Source: a virus. Taken from it: a stretch of DNA of 35,385 bases. The notes beneath the pieces are model-generated. The model saw only the letters and a list, made by a program, of their open reading frames with translations. It did not search any database and was not told where the DNA came from. Positions 23,901-30,112 of the stretch are shown piece by piece. Every line of letters begins with the position of its first letter. Within the stretch, counting starts at the first letter, position 1. Position numbers and translations under genes: made by a program. The stretch spans positions 1 to 35,385 of IMG/VR virus record IMGVR_UViG_3300032284_000524. The stretch is one strand, 5' to 3'.

Positions 23901-24188
23901 ACTATAACCAGAAAATCCAGAAAAACCACTAAAGCCACTGTAGCCAGAAAAACCGCTAAATCCAGAGACGGGACCAACAACTTGTGTTGAGCCGTCGCTG
24001 TAATAGATTATTAAATCGCCGTTTGTTGGGTTGTAAATAATGTTGGTAATCAATTTACCAGGCGACGCAGCATTAGCAATCTGTGATACAGACGCTTGCT
24101 TTGTTACACCGTTTTGTACGACTGGTACTTGCTCATTACCCGTTAAGGTAGTTGCGACCGGTAGTTGGGTTATACTTTGATCAGCCAT
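20991..24188 (-). CDS. Giant collagen-like Gly-X-Ser repeat tail fibre, 1065 aa
   Basis: I place the start at ATG 24188 (MADQSITQLPVATTLTG), directly after the stop of the upstream gene. An ATG eight codons earlier lacks a ribosome site. Residues 1-75 resemble N-terminal fibre segments (TGNEQVPVVQNGVTKQASVSQI, NPTNGDLIIYYSDGSTQVVG). Two long blocks of Gly-Tyr/Phe/Ile/Val-Ser triplets follow, roughly residues 76-415 and 537-960, separated by a non-repetitive beta domain (QYEANTTITSGYPGNGLITW to LDVIFAVTNG). Residues about 980-1065 form a beta domain shared with the 267-aa fibre. Triplet register is often shifted by SGSGVSG or GATGSTG. Probable role: long trimeric fibre for host recognition. 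Proline is nearly absent, unlike animal collagen. Confidence 0.88.
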   Translation of the reverse strand: MADQSITQLPVATTLTGNEQVPVVQNGVTKQASVSQIANAASPGKLITNIIYNPTNGDLIIYYSDGSTQVVGPVSGFSGFSGYSGFSGFSGFSGYSGVGGSGYSGTSGYSGVSGYSGASGYSGASGASGAGFSGYSGISGYSGYSGVSGLSGFSGISGYSGSGISGYSGYSGFSGVSGYSGVSGLSGYSGLSGASGYSGMSGVSGFSGESGYSGSGVSGYSGYSGFSGISGYSGIGTSGYSGFSGPSGYSGSGVSGYSGFSGISGYSGSGVSGYSGYSGFSGTSGQSGYSGSGVSGYSGYSGSGVSGYSGFSGISGYSGSGVSGYSGYSGFSGTSGQSGYSGSGVSGYSGFSGVSGYSGSGVSGYSGYSGSGVSGYSGISGYSGKSGYSGASGYSGISGYSGVSGYSGYSGTPGSSSTSFQYEANTTITSGYPGNGLITWNNATQINATQISVSHLTFTGTDVDIFLALIVQTEDFTIQDRTNSSNYQVWQVTGTPTNTNPGSFNSYWTYPVTLINSSGTGTTNFANNLDVIFAVTNGISGFSGYSGYSGYSGLGLSGYSGISGYSGKSGYSGISGYSGTSGLSGYSGISGYSGSGISGYSGSGVSGYSGISGYSGYSGQIGTTGTSGYSGYSGFSGISGATGSSGISGYSGYSGFSGYSGMSGFSGISGYSGPVGATGTSGYSGYSGFSGISGATGSSGISGYSGYSGTSGYSGISGFSGISGYSGPMGNTGTSGYSGYSGFSGFSGISGDTGSTGTSGYSGFSGYSGQVGTSGYSGFSGTSGYSGLNGSTGTSGYSGYSGFSGISGATGSSGISGYSGFSGYSGSGISGYSGSGISGYSGYSGSGVSGYSGYSGSGISGYSGSGISGYSGYSGATGSSGTSGYSGYSGSGVSGYSGATGSTGTSGYSGYSGSGISGYSGATGSTGTSGYSGYSGSGVSGYSGISGYSGTSGYSGYSGVYVSTTSTTSASSITPTTTVTQYEVTALAVSATILAPSGTPVDGQKLIIRIKDNGTTQTLTWTTTSGGYRAKGITLPTSTTASTVLYVGCIYNSQDVYWDAVAFTQ
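21306..22576. repeat. GYSG-coding array 2
   Basis: About 1.27 kb of degenerate coding repeats with 9-bp basic periodicity (Gly-X-Ser codons), grouped in larger units that include GATGSTG or GPVGATG spacers. It encodes the distal repeat block of the giant fibre. The array is nearly free of the complex sequence that marks the domains on either side. Confidence 0.9.
21361..21567. repeat. Three near-identical 69-bp tandem units
   Basis: Within GYSG array 2, units starting at 21361, 21430 and 21499 repeat with a 69-bp period (23 codons, containing SGYSGYSGSG, a Val or Ile, SGYSG and GATGSTG). Copies 1 and 2 are almost identical. Copy 3 differs at its end. This indicates recent in-frame duplication. 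Confidence 0.8.
22948..23965. repeat. GYSG-coding array 1
   Basis: About 1.0 kb of degenerate Gly-X-Ser coding repeats encoding the proximal block of the giant fibre. Larger units of the type GYSGSGVSGYSGYSGFSGTSGQ recur at least twice. It is separated from array 2 by about 370 bp of ordinary coding sequence. Confidence 0.9.
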
Positions 24189-24189
24189 C

Positions 24190-24810
24190 TTATGTGTATG
24201 TAAATCCACCATGGAAGGTGGTTGAACCGAATGGAGAAATTGCTGTTATATCGGCAACGCCAGTAACCGCTGATACTGGGGCAACCGCAGTAATTGTTGT
24301 TGAATTAACAATATTAAATGAAGCTGGCAATCCTTCAAATTTAACTGTTGTCACATCGGTAAAGTTAGCGCCAGTAATAGTAACTGGTGTCATTGCTGTA
24401 CGACCACCGCTTGACGGTGACACAGAGTAAATGTAAGGATTTAATGTTTGAGGTGTTGGTTGAACATTACTCATTGTATTTAAATCGCCTTGAGTATTGT
24501 AACTTGGAACACCATCAATAAAGATTGAATTAACATCAAGACCAAATTCGCCTTGAGTTTGAATTTGATTGCCACCAATTGGACCTGTTGCCACAGAAAC
24601 ATCTGGGCGTGGGAATCGTAGTGCAATGTTTTCAGTTTGACGCGCGGGTAGGCGCCACGGGTCAAAATTATCTAAATCTTCTTTACAGACTCGCATGCCT
24701 GGAAAGTTAGGGTCCGGCATGAGCTCGACATAAGGAAACTTTCTGTTGCAGCGATCACACACCGCAACAGAAAGTACCGAATTACCTCGAGTGTCAAGAT
24801 AGACTGGCAT
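24190..24810 (-). CDS. Zinc-ribbon plus IPT/TIG-domain virion protein, 206 aa
   Basis: Two modules are visible. The N-terminus holds Cys18-x2-Cys21 (VCDRCNRKF) and Cys42 (RVCKEDLDNFDPW), a short zinc-knuckle-like element common in small phage structural proteins; the fourth ligand is not certain. Residues about 125-206 are an immunoglobulin-like IPT/TIG domain (NPYIYSVSPSSGGRTAMTPV, ITGANFTDVTTVKFEGLPAS, GVADITAISPFGSTTF). Ig-like domains of this kind decorate capsids and fibres and may bind carbohydrates weakly. The gene sits between head-type proteins and the giant fibre, whose start follows its stop by one base. Probable role: capsid decoration or fibre attachment. The zinc binding is inference. 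Confidence 0.85.
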   Translation of the reverse strand: MPVYLDTRGNSVLSVAVCDRCNRKFPYVELMPDPNFPGMRVCKEDLDNFDPWRLPARQTENIALRFPRPDVSVATGPIGGNQIQTQGEFGLDVNSIFIDGVPSYNTQGDLNTMSNVQPTPQTLNPYIYSVSPSSGGRTAMTPVTITGANFTDVTTVKFEGLPASFNIVNSTTITAVAPVSAVTGVADITAISPFGSTTFHGGFTYT

Positions 24811-24819
24811 TTAATTGCC

Positions 24820-25632
24820 TTACGCTGACTGACCGTCTAGCTTAATTAAAACACCACCAATATTAATACTTACAACAGCTGCCGTTGCCGCGCTACTTGC
24901 TACTTGAAACCTTAGGTCTGTTCCCGCCGCATATGGAAATGGAAAATGCCGTTGTACTTCATAACTAGTATTGTAAGGAGTTTGTACAATCACTCGTTGT
25001 ACGCCAGAAGAAGCGTTTGTTAGTGCTCTGTATGTTGTATAGTTGGCTGTATTTCCATTAAACGAAGAGTATGCACCGTATCTATAACCATAAAACGTAT
25101 AGCCATTAGGAACGGTATAAACAGCCATTTGTGACGTACCAATACTTGTAGTTGCGCCGTTTACAACTTGGGTATTAATTTGAGCATAAACAGTACCACC
25201 TACAGATAATGTAATTACGCCTGTGGGGTTAGTTGCAGAGCCTACAGATACAGATATGTTATTAATTCTAAAATATGAATTAACTGTTGTTACTCCAGTT
25301 GTTCCATTTAAAACTAAATTTTCTGTAAGAATGTTGTAATTAGTATCTAATCCAGAAATTGTAATTGTAGCAGTATCTGTATTAACCGTACTCACTAAAG
25401 TCATTGTAGAAGCAGAAGATGGAAATACATAGTCAGTTGTAGACATGTTTTCCCAAACAGTTCTAAATACTCCTGCGGTAGCGGGCGTAGTTCCGTAAGC
25501 AAAAATATTTGCAGTACTGTGACCTGCAATTTGATTACGAGATACTTGAAGCTCAAATGGTTCGTATGCTCCCTGTACGGATACAGAGGGCATTACTGAT
25601 GGGCGTTGTTGTAGATTTGTTACGAGTGCCAT
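24820..25632 (-). CDS. Virion structural protein, 270 aa
   Basis: The sequence is beta-rich and polar (Thr, Ser, Asn, Val) with few charges. Segments such as FAYGTTPATAGVFRTVWENM, YVFPSSASTMTLVST and ATITISGLDTNYNILTENLVL resemble a structural protein found close to the capsid genes in marine and freshwater podoviruses. Family members are thought to be head or tail-associated, but I know no defined function. The C-terminal part has FPFPYAAGTDLRFQV and a beta-strand end (AAVVSINIGGVLIKL). It starts 25 bases after a GC-rich hairpin and ends just before the zinc/IPT gene. Most likely a virion protein of the head exterior. Confidence 0.8.
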   Translation of the reverse strand: MALVTNLQQRPSVMPSVSVQGAYEPFELQVSRNQIAGHSTANIFAYGTTPATAGVFRTVWENMSTTDYVFPSSASTMTLVSTVNTDTATITISGLDTNYNILTENLVLNGTTGVTTVNSYFRINNISVSVGSATNPTGVITLSVGGTVYAQINTQVVNGATTSIGTSQMAVYTVPNGYTFYGYRYGAYSSFNGNTANYTTYRALTNASSGVQRVIVQTPYNTSYEVQRHFPFPYAAGTDLRFQVASSAATAAVVSINIGGVLIKLDGQSA

Positions 25633-25657
25633 AATTAATTTCCTTTAAAAGTTAAGA

Positions 25658-25675
25658 AGAGGGCTGAAGCCCTCT
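25658..25675 (-). terminator. Hairpin with short T-rich tail (attenuator-type)
   Basis: A perfect GC-rich inverted repeat AGAGGGCT-GA-AGCCCTCT lies between the 190-aa and 270-aa genes. On the minus strand it is followed by TTCTTAACTTTT, not a pure T-run. It may cause partial termination or protect the 3' end of the upstream mRNA, giving more of the 190-aa protein than of the fibre genes. Confidence 0.5.
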
Positions 25676-25682
25676 AGGCAAA

Positions 25683-26255
25683 TTAATTATTGGTGTAACC
25701 TTGACCAACGTTGATGATAGAACCTGTGTAATTACGTGCTGTGTAATCTACAGAAATAGTACCACCCAAAGAACCGCTTGACAATGTTGTTACAGCAGCC
25801 GCAGAAAATGTTAATGTTGCGTCTAGTGTGCCAATGTTTTCAAGGATAGCAGCAGTTGCAGCAGTCGCTGTAAATACACCAGTAATAAGACCACCAGCGG
25901 CAGTCGGGGTAATTGTTCCGATTGCTGTAGTTGTAACTGCACCAGTTGTTGGGTTAGTTTGAGCGATTGAAACTGTGATTACACCACCAACTAAACCACC
26001 TGCAGCTACGTCTTGGTATAGTTTAAAACCTTCAATAATTGCGCCAGCTGGTAATACGAAAGGAGTTGCTGTTGTTTGACCAATATCTGCCGTTGTTAGA
26101 GTAGTAGCACCAACCGTAGTTGTTGTAATTGGGTTGGTAATGTAACTTTGTTGTGAGCAACGAGCTGCACCAGTATTATCTGGGGCGATTACGCCGTTGT
26201 TTGTTGGGTTGTTATATTTATAGATTCGGACTGGGCCGGTATAAGAGACTGACAT
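25683..26255 (-). CDS. Probable capsid decoration or head structural protein, 190 aa
   Basis: First gene after promoter copy 3 and the structured leader, with ribosome site AGGAAA. After a polar start (SVSYTGPVRIYKYNNPTNNGVI) it is an Ala/Thr/Gly/Val beta-rich protein with alternating strands (AIIEGFKLYQDVAAGGLVGG, VITVSIAQTNPTTGAVTTT, TLDATLTFSAAAVTTLSSGS). It ends SIINVGQGYTNN. There are few Lys/Arg/Glu residues, as in virion surface proteins. Its own promoter, long leader and downstream hairpin suggest high, separately controlled expression, as for an abundant virion protein. I do not recognise a named family. Capsid decoration is inferred from position directly after the major capsid gene. 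Confidence 0.8.
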   Translation of the reverse strand: MSVSYTGPVRIYKYNNPTNNGVIAPDNTGAARCSQQSYITNPITTTTVGATTLTTADIGQTTATPFVLPAGAIIEGFKLYQDVAAGGLVGGVITVSIAQTNPTTGAVTTTAIGTITPTAAGGLITGVFTATAATAAILENIGTLDATLTFSAAAVTTLSSGSLGGTISVDYTARNYTGSIINVGQGYTNN

Positions 26256-26277
26256 TTTTATTTCCTATCAAGAGGGA

Positions 26278-26343
26278 ATCCACAATAGATACTTGACTAT
26301 CTCACCGGGTAGATTACGGGAGCTATATGTGGATGATTCTACC
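26278..26343 (-). ncRNA. Structured 5' leader with predicted pseudoknot
   Basis: In the leader between promoter copy 3 and the 190-aa gene, two perfect helices interleave. GGUAGA (26343-26338) pairs with UCUACC (26313-26308), and AUCCACA (26334-26328) pairs with UGUGGAU (26284-26278). This is the order of an H-type pseudoknot. A third hairpin, AGATA/TATCT with a 6-base loop (26287-26302), sits in the last loop. It could regulate translation, act as a protein-binding site or stabilise the mRNA. The pairing was found by eye and not folded by computer. Confidence 0.5.
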
Positions 26344-26384
26344 TATAACTACTTATGCAATATTTTTAATAATAACGCCCTAAA
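26344..26384 (-). promoter_or_regulatory. Phage late promoter element, copy 3
   Basis: On the minus strand it is TTTAGGGCG, 15 bp, then TTGCATAAGTAGTTATA. It starts just downstream of the T-run of the capsid terminator and precedes the 190-aa gene with an 88-base leader. It should drive the long fibre, glycosyltransferase and lysis block. Confidence 0.82.
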
Positions 26385-26387
26385 ATG

Positions 26388-26412
26388 CAAAAAAGCCACC
26401 TTGTGGGTGGCC
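26388..26412 (-). terminator. Rho-independent terminator after the major capsid gene
   Basis: The minus-strand transcript would form GGCCACC-CACAA-GGUGGC followed by six U, a standard intrinsic terminator 24 bases after the capsid stop codon. The stem GCCACC/GGTGGC is at 26395-26400 and 26406-26411. A shorter T-run on the other side gives it some bidirectional character. Promoter copy 3 begins directly after it. Confidence 0.9.
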
Positions 26413-26435
26413 TTTTTGCTCTGCGGAGGTTTGGA

Positions 26436-27353
26436 TTACAAACCAGGTGTTCCGTAGATGTTACGTGCGTCGTGCCAACCAGTAGCGTAACGCTCTGTGG
26501 CCTTATAACGCATAGAATCAGTCTCGAAGTCACCTTCCATGGATTTCTCCATTGGACGACGCATAACGAGCATGAGGCCATTTTCTGCATCAGTTTGAAT
26601 CCACCATGCTTTGGAAGATGACAAACGGGTTACAACGTGTGTACCCTTCGGCAACATACCAGTAGACTTGATTGGGTTCAAATCGTTATCAGCTGTACCA
26701 GAACGGAGAACAGACTTCAGAATTACTTCTGACTGGAACTCGAGTGCTGGTGGAACAACTAATTGCTCTGCCTTCAAGCGGATACGCTTACCGTTGTTGT
26801 CAACAGCAGAACGAATCTGAATGAGTAACTGCTCAACAGAAGTTTGTGATAATGAAGCGGCTGTGCTTAACTGGTTAGAGTAAGACGCACCGTTAGCGAT
26901 TGGGTGAGCAGTGTTAATCAAAGTCACGCCGTCGCCACCAGTGTAACCAGCTGTGAACGCAAAGTTCAACAAGTTAGCACATAATGTTTCCTTAGTTTCA
27001 ATCATAGACTGAGCTAAGTGTTTAGCGAAGGTGCTACCGATACGAATGTGGTCACCGTCTTCCATCAATACTTTGGTTAAAGCGTATGCTAAACCATAGA
27101 TTTGATAGATAAATCGTGTGATGTACAATGTACCACCTTGGTCATAGCTGACAGGAGTTCCGTCAGGCATCGCAGGTGCAGCATTCATACCGAAGAGCAT
27201 TACTTCTTCGTGATAGTTACGTGGAATACCCTGGATCTGTTCTACAAATCCCTTCCACTCGTCAGAGCGTTGTTCATAAACGCCATCAAAGACTTCGTTG
27301 ATAATCGGTTCGACTACCGCACGAAAGTCGGTACTACGCATTGGGGTTGCCAT
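26436..27353 (-). CDS. Major capsid protein, 305 aa
   Basis: Forms the icosahedral head shell. Supporting features are its length of about 300 residues, a helical start (MRSTDFRAVVEPIINEVFDGVYEQR) and a conserved-type middle (LAQSMIETKETLCANLLNFAF, GYTGGDGVTLINTAHPIANG). The C-terminal region has GMLPKGTHVVTRLSSSKAWWIQTDAENGL and ends ATGWHDARNIYGTPGL. These patterns are those of HK97-fold capsid proteins of environmental phages (gpT-like group). A strong ribosome site (AAAGGA) precedes the ATG and an intrinsic terminator follows the stop. The genes upstream are a decoration candidate, a scaffold candidate and a GroES-like co-chaperonin, the expected assembly partners. Codon use looks cleaner and more GC-rich than in the fibre genes, in line with high expression. 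Confidence 0.9.
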   Translation of the reverse strand: MATPMRSTDFRAVVEPIINEVFDGVYEQRSDEWKGFVEQIQGIPRNYHEEVMLFGMNAAPAMPDGTPVSYDQGGTLYITRFIYQIYGLAYALTKVLMEDGDHIRIGSTFAKHLAQSMIETKETLCANLLNFAFTAGYTGGDGVTLINTAHPIANGASYSNQLSTAASLSQTSVEQLLIQIRSAVDNNGKRIRLKAEQLVVPPALEFQSEVILKSVLRSGTADNDLNPIKSTGMLPKGTHVVTRLSSSKAWWIQTDAENGLMLVMRRPMEKSMEGDFETDSMRYKATERYATGWHDARNIYGTPGL

Positions 27354-27374
27354 TGCTTATCCTTTCGTTGTTAA

Positions 27375-28037
27375 TTAGACCGAGATCGACGGAGCGACGA
27401 TTTGGCTGTTTGCAATCTGAACTTGTACGATTGTGTAAGCATCGCCCCAAGCATTTGTATTACCTGCTGGGTATGCTACTTCACGTCCGAGTCCAACCAC
27501 TTTAACTTGGCCTTGAGCGCCGAGAGCTACAGAAGTAGCTGCCAATGCTGTCTGGCTGAAACCAGCACCACCATTACCAATAGAGTAGCCTACTGTTGGG
27601 TTGTTGGTTGCGTCAAAGTTATACTCTTGGCCGATTGCTGTTGTAAGAACAGAACCGTTTACTTGAGCTTCAAAAACCAATGCTGGGTCAGTAAATACCC
27701 AGAAAATGATTTGTGTGTAAGAGTCTAATTGAGTCTTAGAAGCCCACTTAGCTACAGAACGGCGACCTTGTGAGTCTGTAAATTCGACACCGTCGAATAC
27801 ACCGAACATGCGGCTAGTAGCAGCTGCGGTAGCAGCAGGAACTAATTGACCAGAGGAATTAATTCCCACTGGCTGATACTGGTAGAAAGCCTGACCAGAA
27901 GTTAGACCGTACGGTGCGTTGTATGAGTTATCCGTAGCAGCTTGAAAGCTGTTGGTACCCACAAACTGCGTAGAACGATCTAAACCACTTGGGTGGTAAG
28001 CCGGCTTCATACCAAAGGGTTGAAATGTTGCTGACAT
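27375..28037 (-). CDS. Capsid-associated (decoration-type) protein, 220 aa
   Basis: The start MSATFQPFGMKPAYHPSGLDRS and the segments MFGVFDGVEFTDSQGRRSVAKW, FVFTDPALVFEAQVNGS-like strands and AWGDAYTIVQVQIANSQ belong to a protein that I know as a regular partner of the capsid gene in many environmental phages. Its biochemical role is not established. The beta-rich composition and location just upstream of the major capsid gene suggest a head decoration or cement protein. It has no signal peptide or membrane segment. The gap to the capsid gene is 21 bases. Confidence in the gene is high, in the precise role moderate. Confidence 0.85.
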   Translation of the reverse strand: MSATFQPFGMKPAYHPSGLDRSTQFVGTNSFQAATDNSYNAPYGLTSGQAFYQYQPVGINSSGQLVPAATAAATSRMFGVFDGVEFTDSQGRRSVAKWASKTQLDSYTQIIFWVFTDPALVFEAQVNGSVLTTAIGQEYNFDATNNPTVGYSIGNGGAGFSQTALAATSVALGAQGQVKVVGLGREVAYPAGNTNAWGDAYTIVQVQIANSQIVAPSISV

Positions 28038-28067
28038 ATTGTCATTTTCCTTTGTTTTTGAAGAATG

Positions 28068-28625
28068 TTAAGAGAAACGAATGTTTTTATTATTCGCCTT
28101 AGCGGTTTCCTTTTCCATTTCCAATAAACCACCTTCCAATACTGAGCGGCCGCCTTTGTTTCCTTGAGCTGTATCACGCACTTGTGCAGTAATATTTTTT
28201 TGATGCTCGAGAGGATCTTCAAGGTGAAGCATACGCATCACTTCTTGGTAGATATCTTCTGGTAATTTGAAGAGAACCATTTCGTTACAACTAACACAGC
28301 CTTCAAACTTGCCTGAACTCATTTTGCCTAGCGATTCAAAGCCCATACCTAATTCCGAGGCTTTCACTGGCTCATAACCCAATGCGATACGTTTGTCGAT
28401 ACTGTCGTAAGTATTGGTCGTTGATAACCAACACAAGTGGAAGCCAGGAATAATCCCATTTTCCAAATCGGGCAACGCACTGTTTGCCCACTTGTCTCTA
28501 AACGCATCAAGGCGTTCACGACGTGCTTTTTCATCTTCACCGACGATTGAACGTTCGGTTACTACTTCTTGGACTCTATCCGCAATGCGGTCTTCTAAGT
28601 CACGTTTTATTCTTGTATTTGCCAT
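28068..28625 (-). CDS. Hypothetical head-region protein, 185 aa
   Basis: The N-terminal 60 residues are strongly charged and helical (IKRDLEDRIADRVQEVVTER, EDEKARRERLDAFRDKW), likely a coiled coil. A compact middle follows: GIIPGFHLCWLSTTNTYDSI, KRIALGYEPVKASELGMGFE and FEGCVSCNEMVLFKLPEDIY. The CxxC in that part might bind a metal, but only these two Cys are close together. The C-terminus (EGGLLEMEKETAKANNKNIRF) is again helical and charged. It sits between scaffold-type and decoration-type genes, so it may be a small assembly factor or minor head protein. The family is known to me only as a hypothetical phage protein next to capsid genes. Confidence 0.82.
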   Translation of the reverse strand: MANTRIKRDLEDRIADRVQEVVTERSIVGEDEKARRERLDAFRDKWANSALPDLENGIIPGFHLCWLSTTNTYDSIDKRIALGYEPVKASELGMGFESLGKMSSGKFEGCVSCNEMVLFKLPEDIYQEVMRMLHLEDPLEHQKNITAQVRDTAQGNKGGRSVLEGGLLEMEKETAKANNKNIRFS

Positions 28626-28630
28626 TTTAA

Positions 28631-29617
28631 TTAACCTTTATTTTGACGATCATACGACGCATAAGCGCGAATCATTTTGTTTCGTTTATCTACATCATCC
28701 CATGCACCAGCATCTTTAATTGCTTGCACTCTGTCACGACTTAATGTGATGGTGCCTGCTTTAGGACTGGTTGTATTTGCAACTCTGCTTGAAGCAGTTG
28801 GGTTTGACCGTTTGTTACTTCCACCTTTACTTGTATATCGGTGTGGTAAACGGCTTGATAAACGACTGTCTAACTCTTCCCAATACTCAGGATCTGCTGG
28901 ATCCCAACCATCGGCTGCGAGGTCTTGGTCAATTACTTTGGCAATTCTACTATCTGTATCTCTAGCTTGCGGGTCATACCAAGAGTTCTTTTTTAACCAC
29001 TTTGTAGCGTTCTGTTGTACTTCTGTTGACGCTGGGTTAGGAACGTTTTGCTTGGGAGCCTTTGCTGCTTCGAGTTGTTGTTTCTTATACTGTTGGACTT
29101 GTTGCAAACGCCCTTTAGCGTCTGTTAACTCTTCCAAATGCTCCATTTGAGCGTTAATGTCACCATTTTGTGCTGCTTGCATCATTTTCATTTTTGCATA
29201 CTCAACACGGGTGGCTTCATCTTCCACTGCCTTGTCAATCTGTGCAAATTGAAACGATGATGCTGTATTTTCTACAGCTGCTAAACGTCTAGCTAGGTCT
29301 TCATTTCTTCGCTCAAGTGCGCTAATCTTGTTTTTTGATGTGATTTCACGTTGCTTACTTAATTCTTTTTTAAGTCTACGTTCTTCACGTCTAGCTTCAC
29401 GAATTGCTTCACGATCTTCTTCTGTTTCACCTTCTTCCGCTGCTTCATCATCTGCATCGGCGTGAACTTCTTCTTCATCGTGGTCTTCGTCGGAACTTTC
29501 TACTTTTCCGCTTTCTTTTTTGTCTTCATCGTCAAAACCTTCTGGTTCTTCGATTCTGGCTAAGACTGAGCCATCTTCACGTTCCTTAATGGGAACATCT
29601 TTTTCATTTTCTGCCAT
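28631..29617 (-). CDS. Probable scaffolding protein, 328 aa
   Basis: Composition and position are those of a phage scaffold. Residues 1-70 are extremely acidic (FDDEDKKESGKVESSDEDHD and following Asp/Glu runs). Residues 66-120 and about 125-190 form long charged helices with coiled-coil pattern (EAIREARREERRLKKELSKQ, ISALERRNEDLARRLAAVEN). The C-terminal third is basic, with RYTSKGGSNKRSNPTASSRV and AIKDAGAWDDVDKRNKMIRAY, the kind of basic helical end that binds capsid protein. It lies upstream of the major capsid gene in the same operon and directly after the co-chaperonin. I see no protease motif. The scaffold role is inferred, not shown by a named domain. Confidence 0.82.
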   Translation of the reverse strand: MAENEKDVPIKEREDGSVLARIEEPEGFDDEDKKESGKVESSDEDHDEEEVHADADDEAAEEGETEEDREAIREARREERRLKKELSKQREITSKNKISALERRNEDLARRLAAVENTASSFQFAQIDKAVEDEATRVEYAKMKMMQAAQNGDINAQMEHLEELTDAKGRLQQVQQYKKQQLEAAKAPKQNVPNPASTEVQQNATKWLKKNSWYDPQARDTDSRIAKVIDQDLAADGWDPADPEYWEELDSRLSSRLPHRYTSKGGSNKRSNPTASSRVANTTSPKAGTITLSRDRVQAIKDAGAWDDVDKRNKMIRAYASYDRQNKG

Positions 29618-29638
29618 TTTCTACTTTCTACAAAGTTA

Positions 29639-30082
29639 TTAATCTACAAACGCTTTCATTTTCTGTGCATACTCAAAACTCTTGATGCGAGAAATGATTT
29701 CACGGGCCTGAAGAGTAATGAATACCACGGGGGCACCTTCATCATCAGGGTTAACAACAAAACGATCTCCACCATACTTGATAGTGCGAACCAAATCACC
29801 AACTTGGCACCAAGGACCTTCAATCCACGGCGTTAAGTCTTCTGGCGATTTGTATGCTAAGGGCCCAATTTGGACGACTTTTGCAACAGTCTCATTGAAT
29901 CGTAACGTTTGTCTGGTCTCATCAACTAAGATGATTCCGCCTTTGCTGGTTACTTTTTCTCTGCGCAATTGCACAAGTACTCTGTCCCCAGCTACGTCAA
30001 CACCAGTATCAATCACAGGAAAACATTCTTCTTCCGTTCGTGTATCTGGCTCGTCTCTACTATTTAAATCATATGCTGCCAT
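29639..30082 (-). CDS. GroES-like co-chaperonin (Cpn10 fold), 147 aa
   Basis: Caps the host GroEL chamber to fold phage proteins, most likely the major capsid protein. The Cpn10 pattern is clear: AGDRVLVQLRREKVTSKGGIIL (31-52) with the GGIIL mobile-loop core that contacts GroEL, VAKVVQIGPLAY (67-78), VGDLVRTIKYGGDRFVV (94-110) and FITLQAREIISRI (121-133). It is longer than bacterial GroES (about 97 aa), with an extra 28-residue acidic N-terminus, an insert around 76-90 and a short C-terminal tail. Phage equivalents include T4 gp31. Ribosome site AAGGAG is strong. It is the second gene of the capsid block, before scaffold and capsid, which fits the proposed client. Confidence 0.9.
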   Translation of the reverse strand: MAAYDLNSRDEPDTRTEEECFPVIDTGVDVAGDRVLVQLRREKVTSKGGIILVDETRQTLRFNETVAKVVQIGPLAYKSPEDLTPWIEGPWCQVGDLVRTIKYGGDRFVVNPDDEGAPVVFITLQAREIISRIKSFEYAQKMKAFVD

Positions 30083-30112
30083 ACGGCAATACTCCTTGCA
30101 CCCTACGGCGCT

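Noticed and set aside
21306-23965. Arrays considered as a CRISPR or non-coding satellite.
   Set aside because: Units are short, degenerate, directly adjacent without unique spacers, and strictly in frame with a fibre gene.
20991-24188. Long open frames on the plus strand and in other minus frames across the GYSG arrays.
   Set aside because: They are by-products of a 9-bp periodic sequence that has few stop codons in any frame. They have no ribosome sites and encode monotonous Thr/Arg/Tyr or Leu/Val text.
28677-29150. A 157-codon plus-strand frame opposite the scaffold candidate.
   Set aside because: It is antisense to a well-supported gene, Cys/Ser-rich without recognisable pattern, and lacks a ribosome site.
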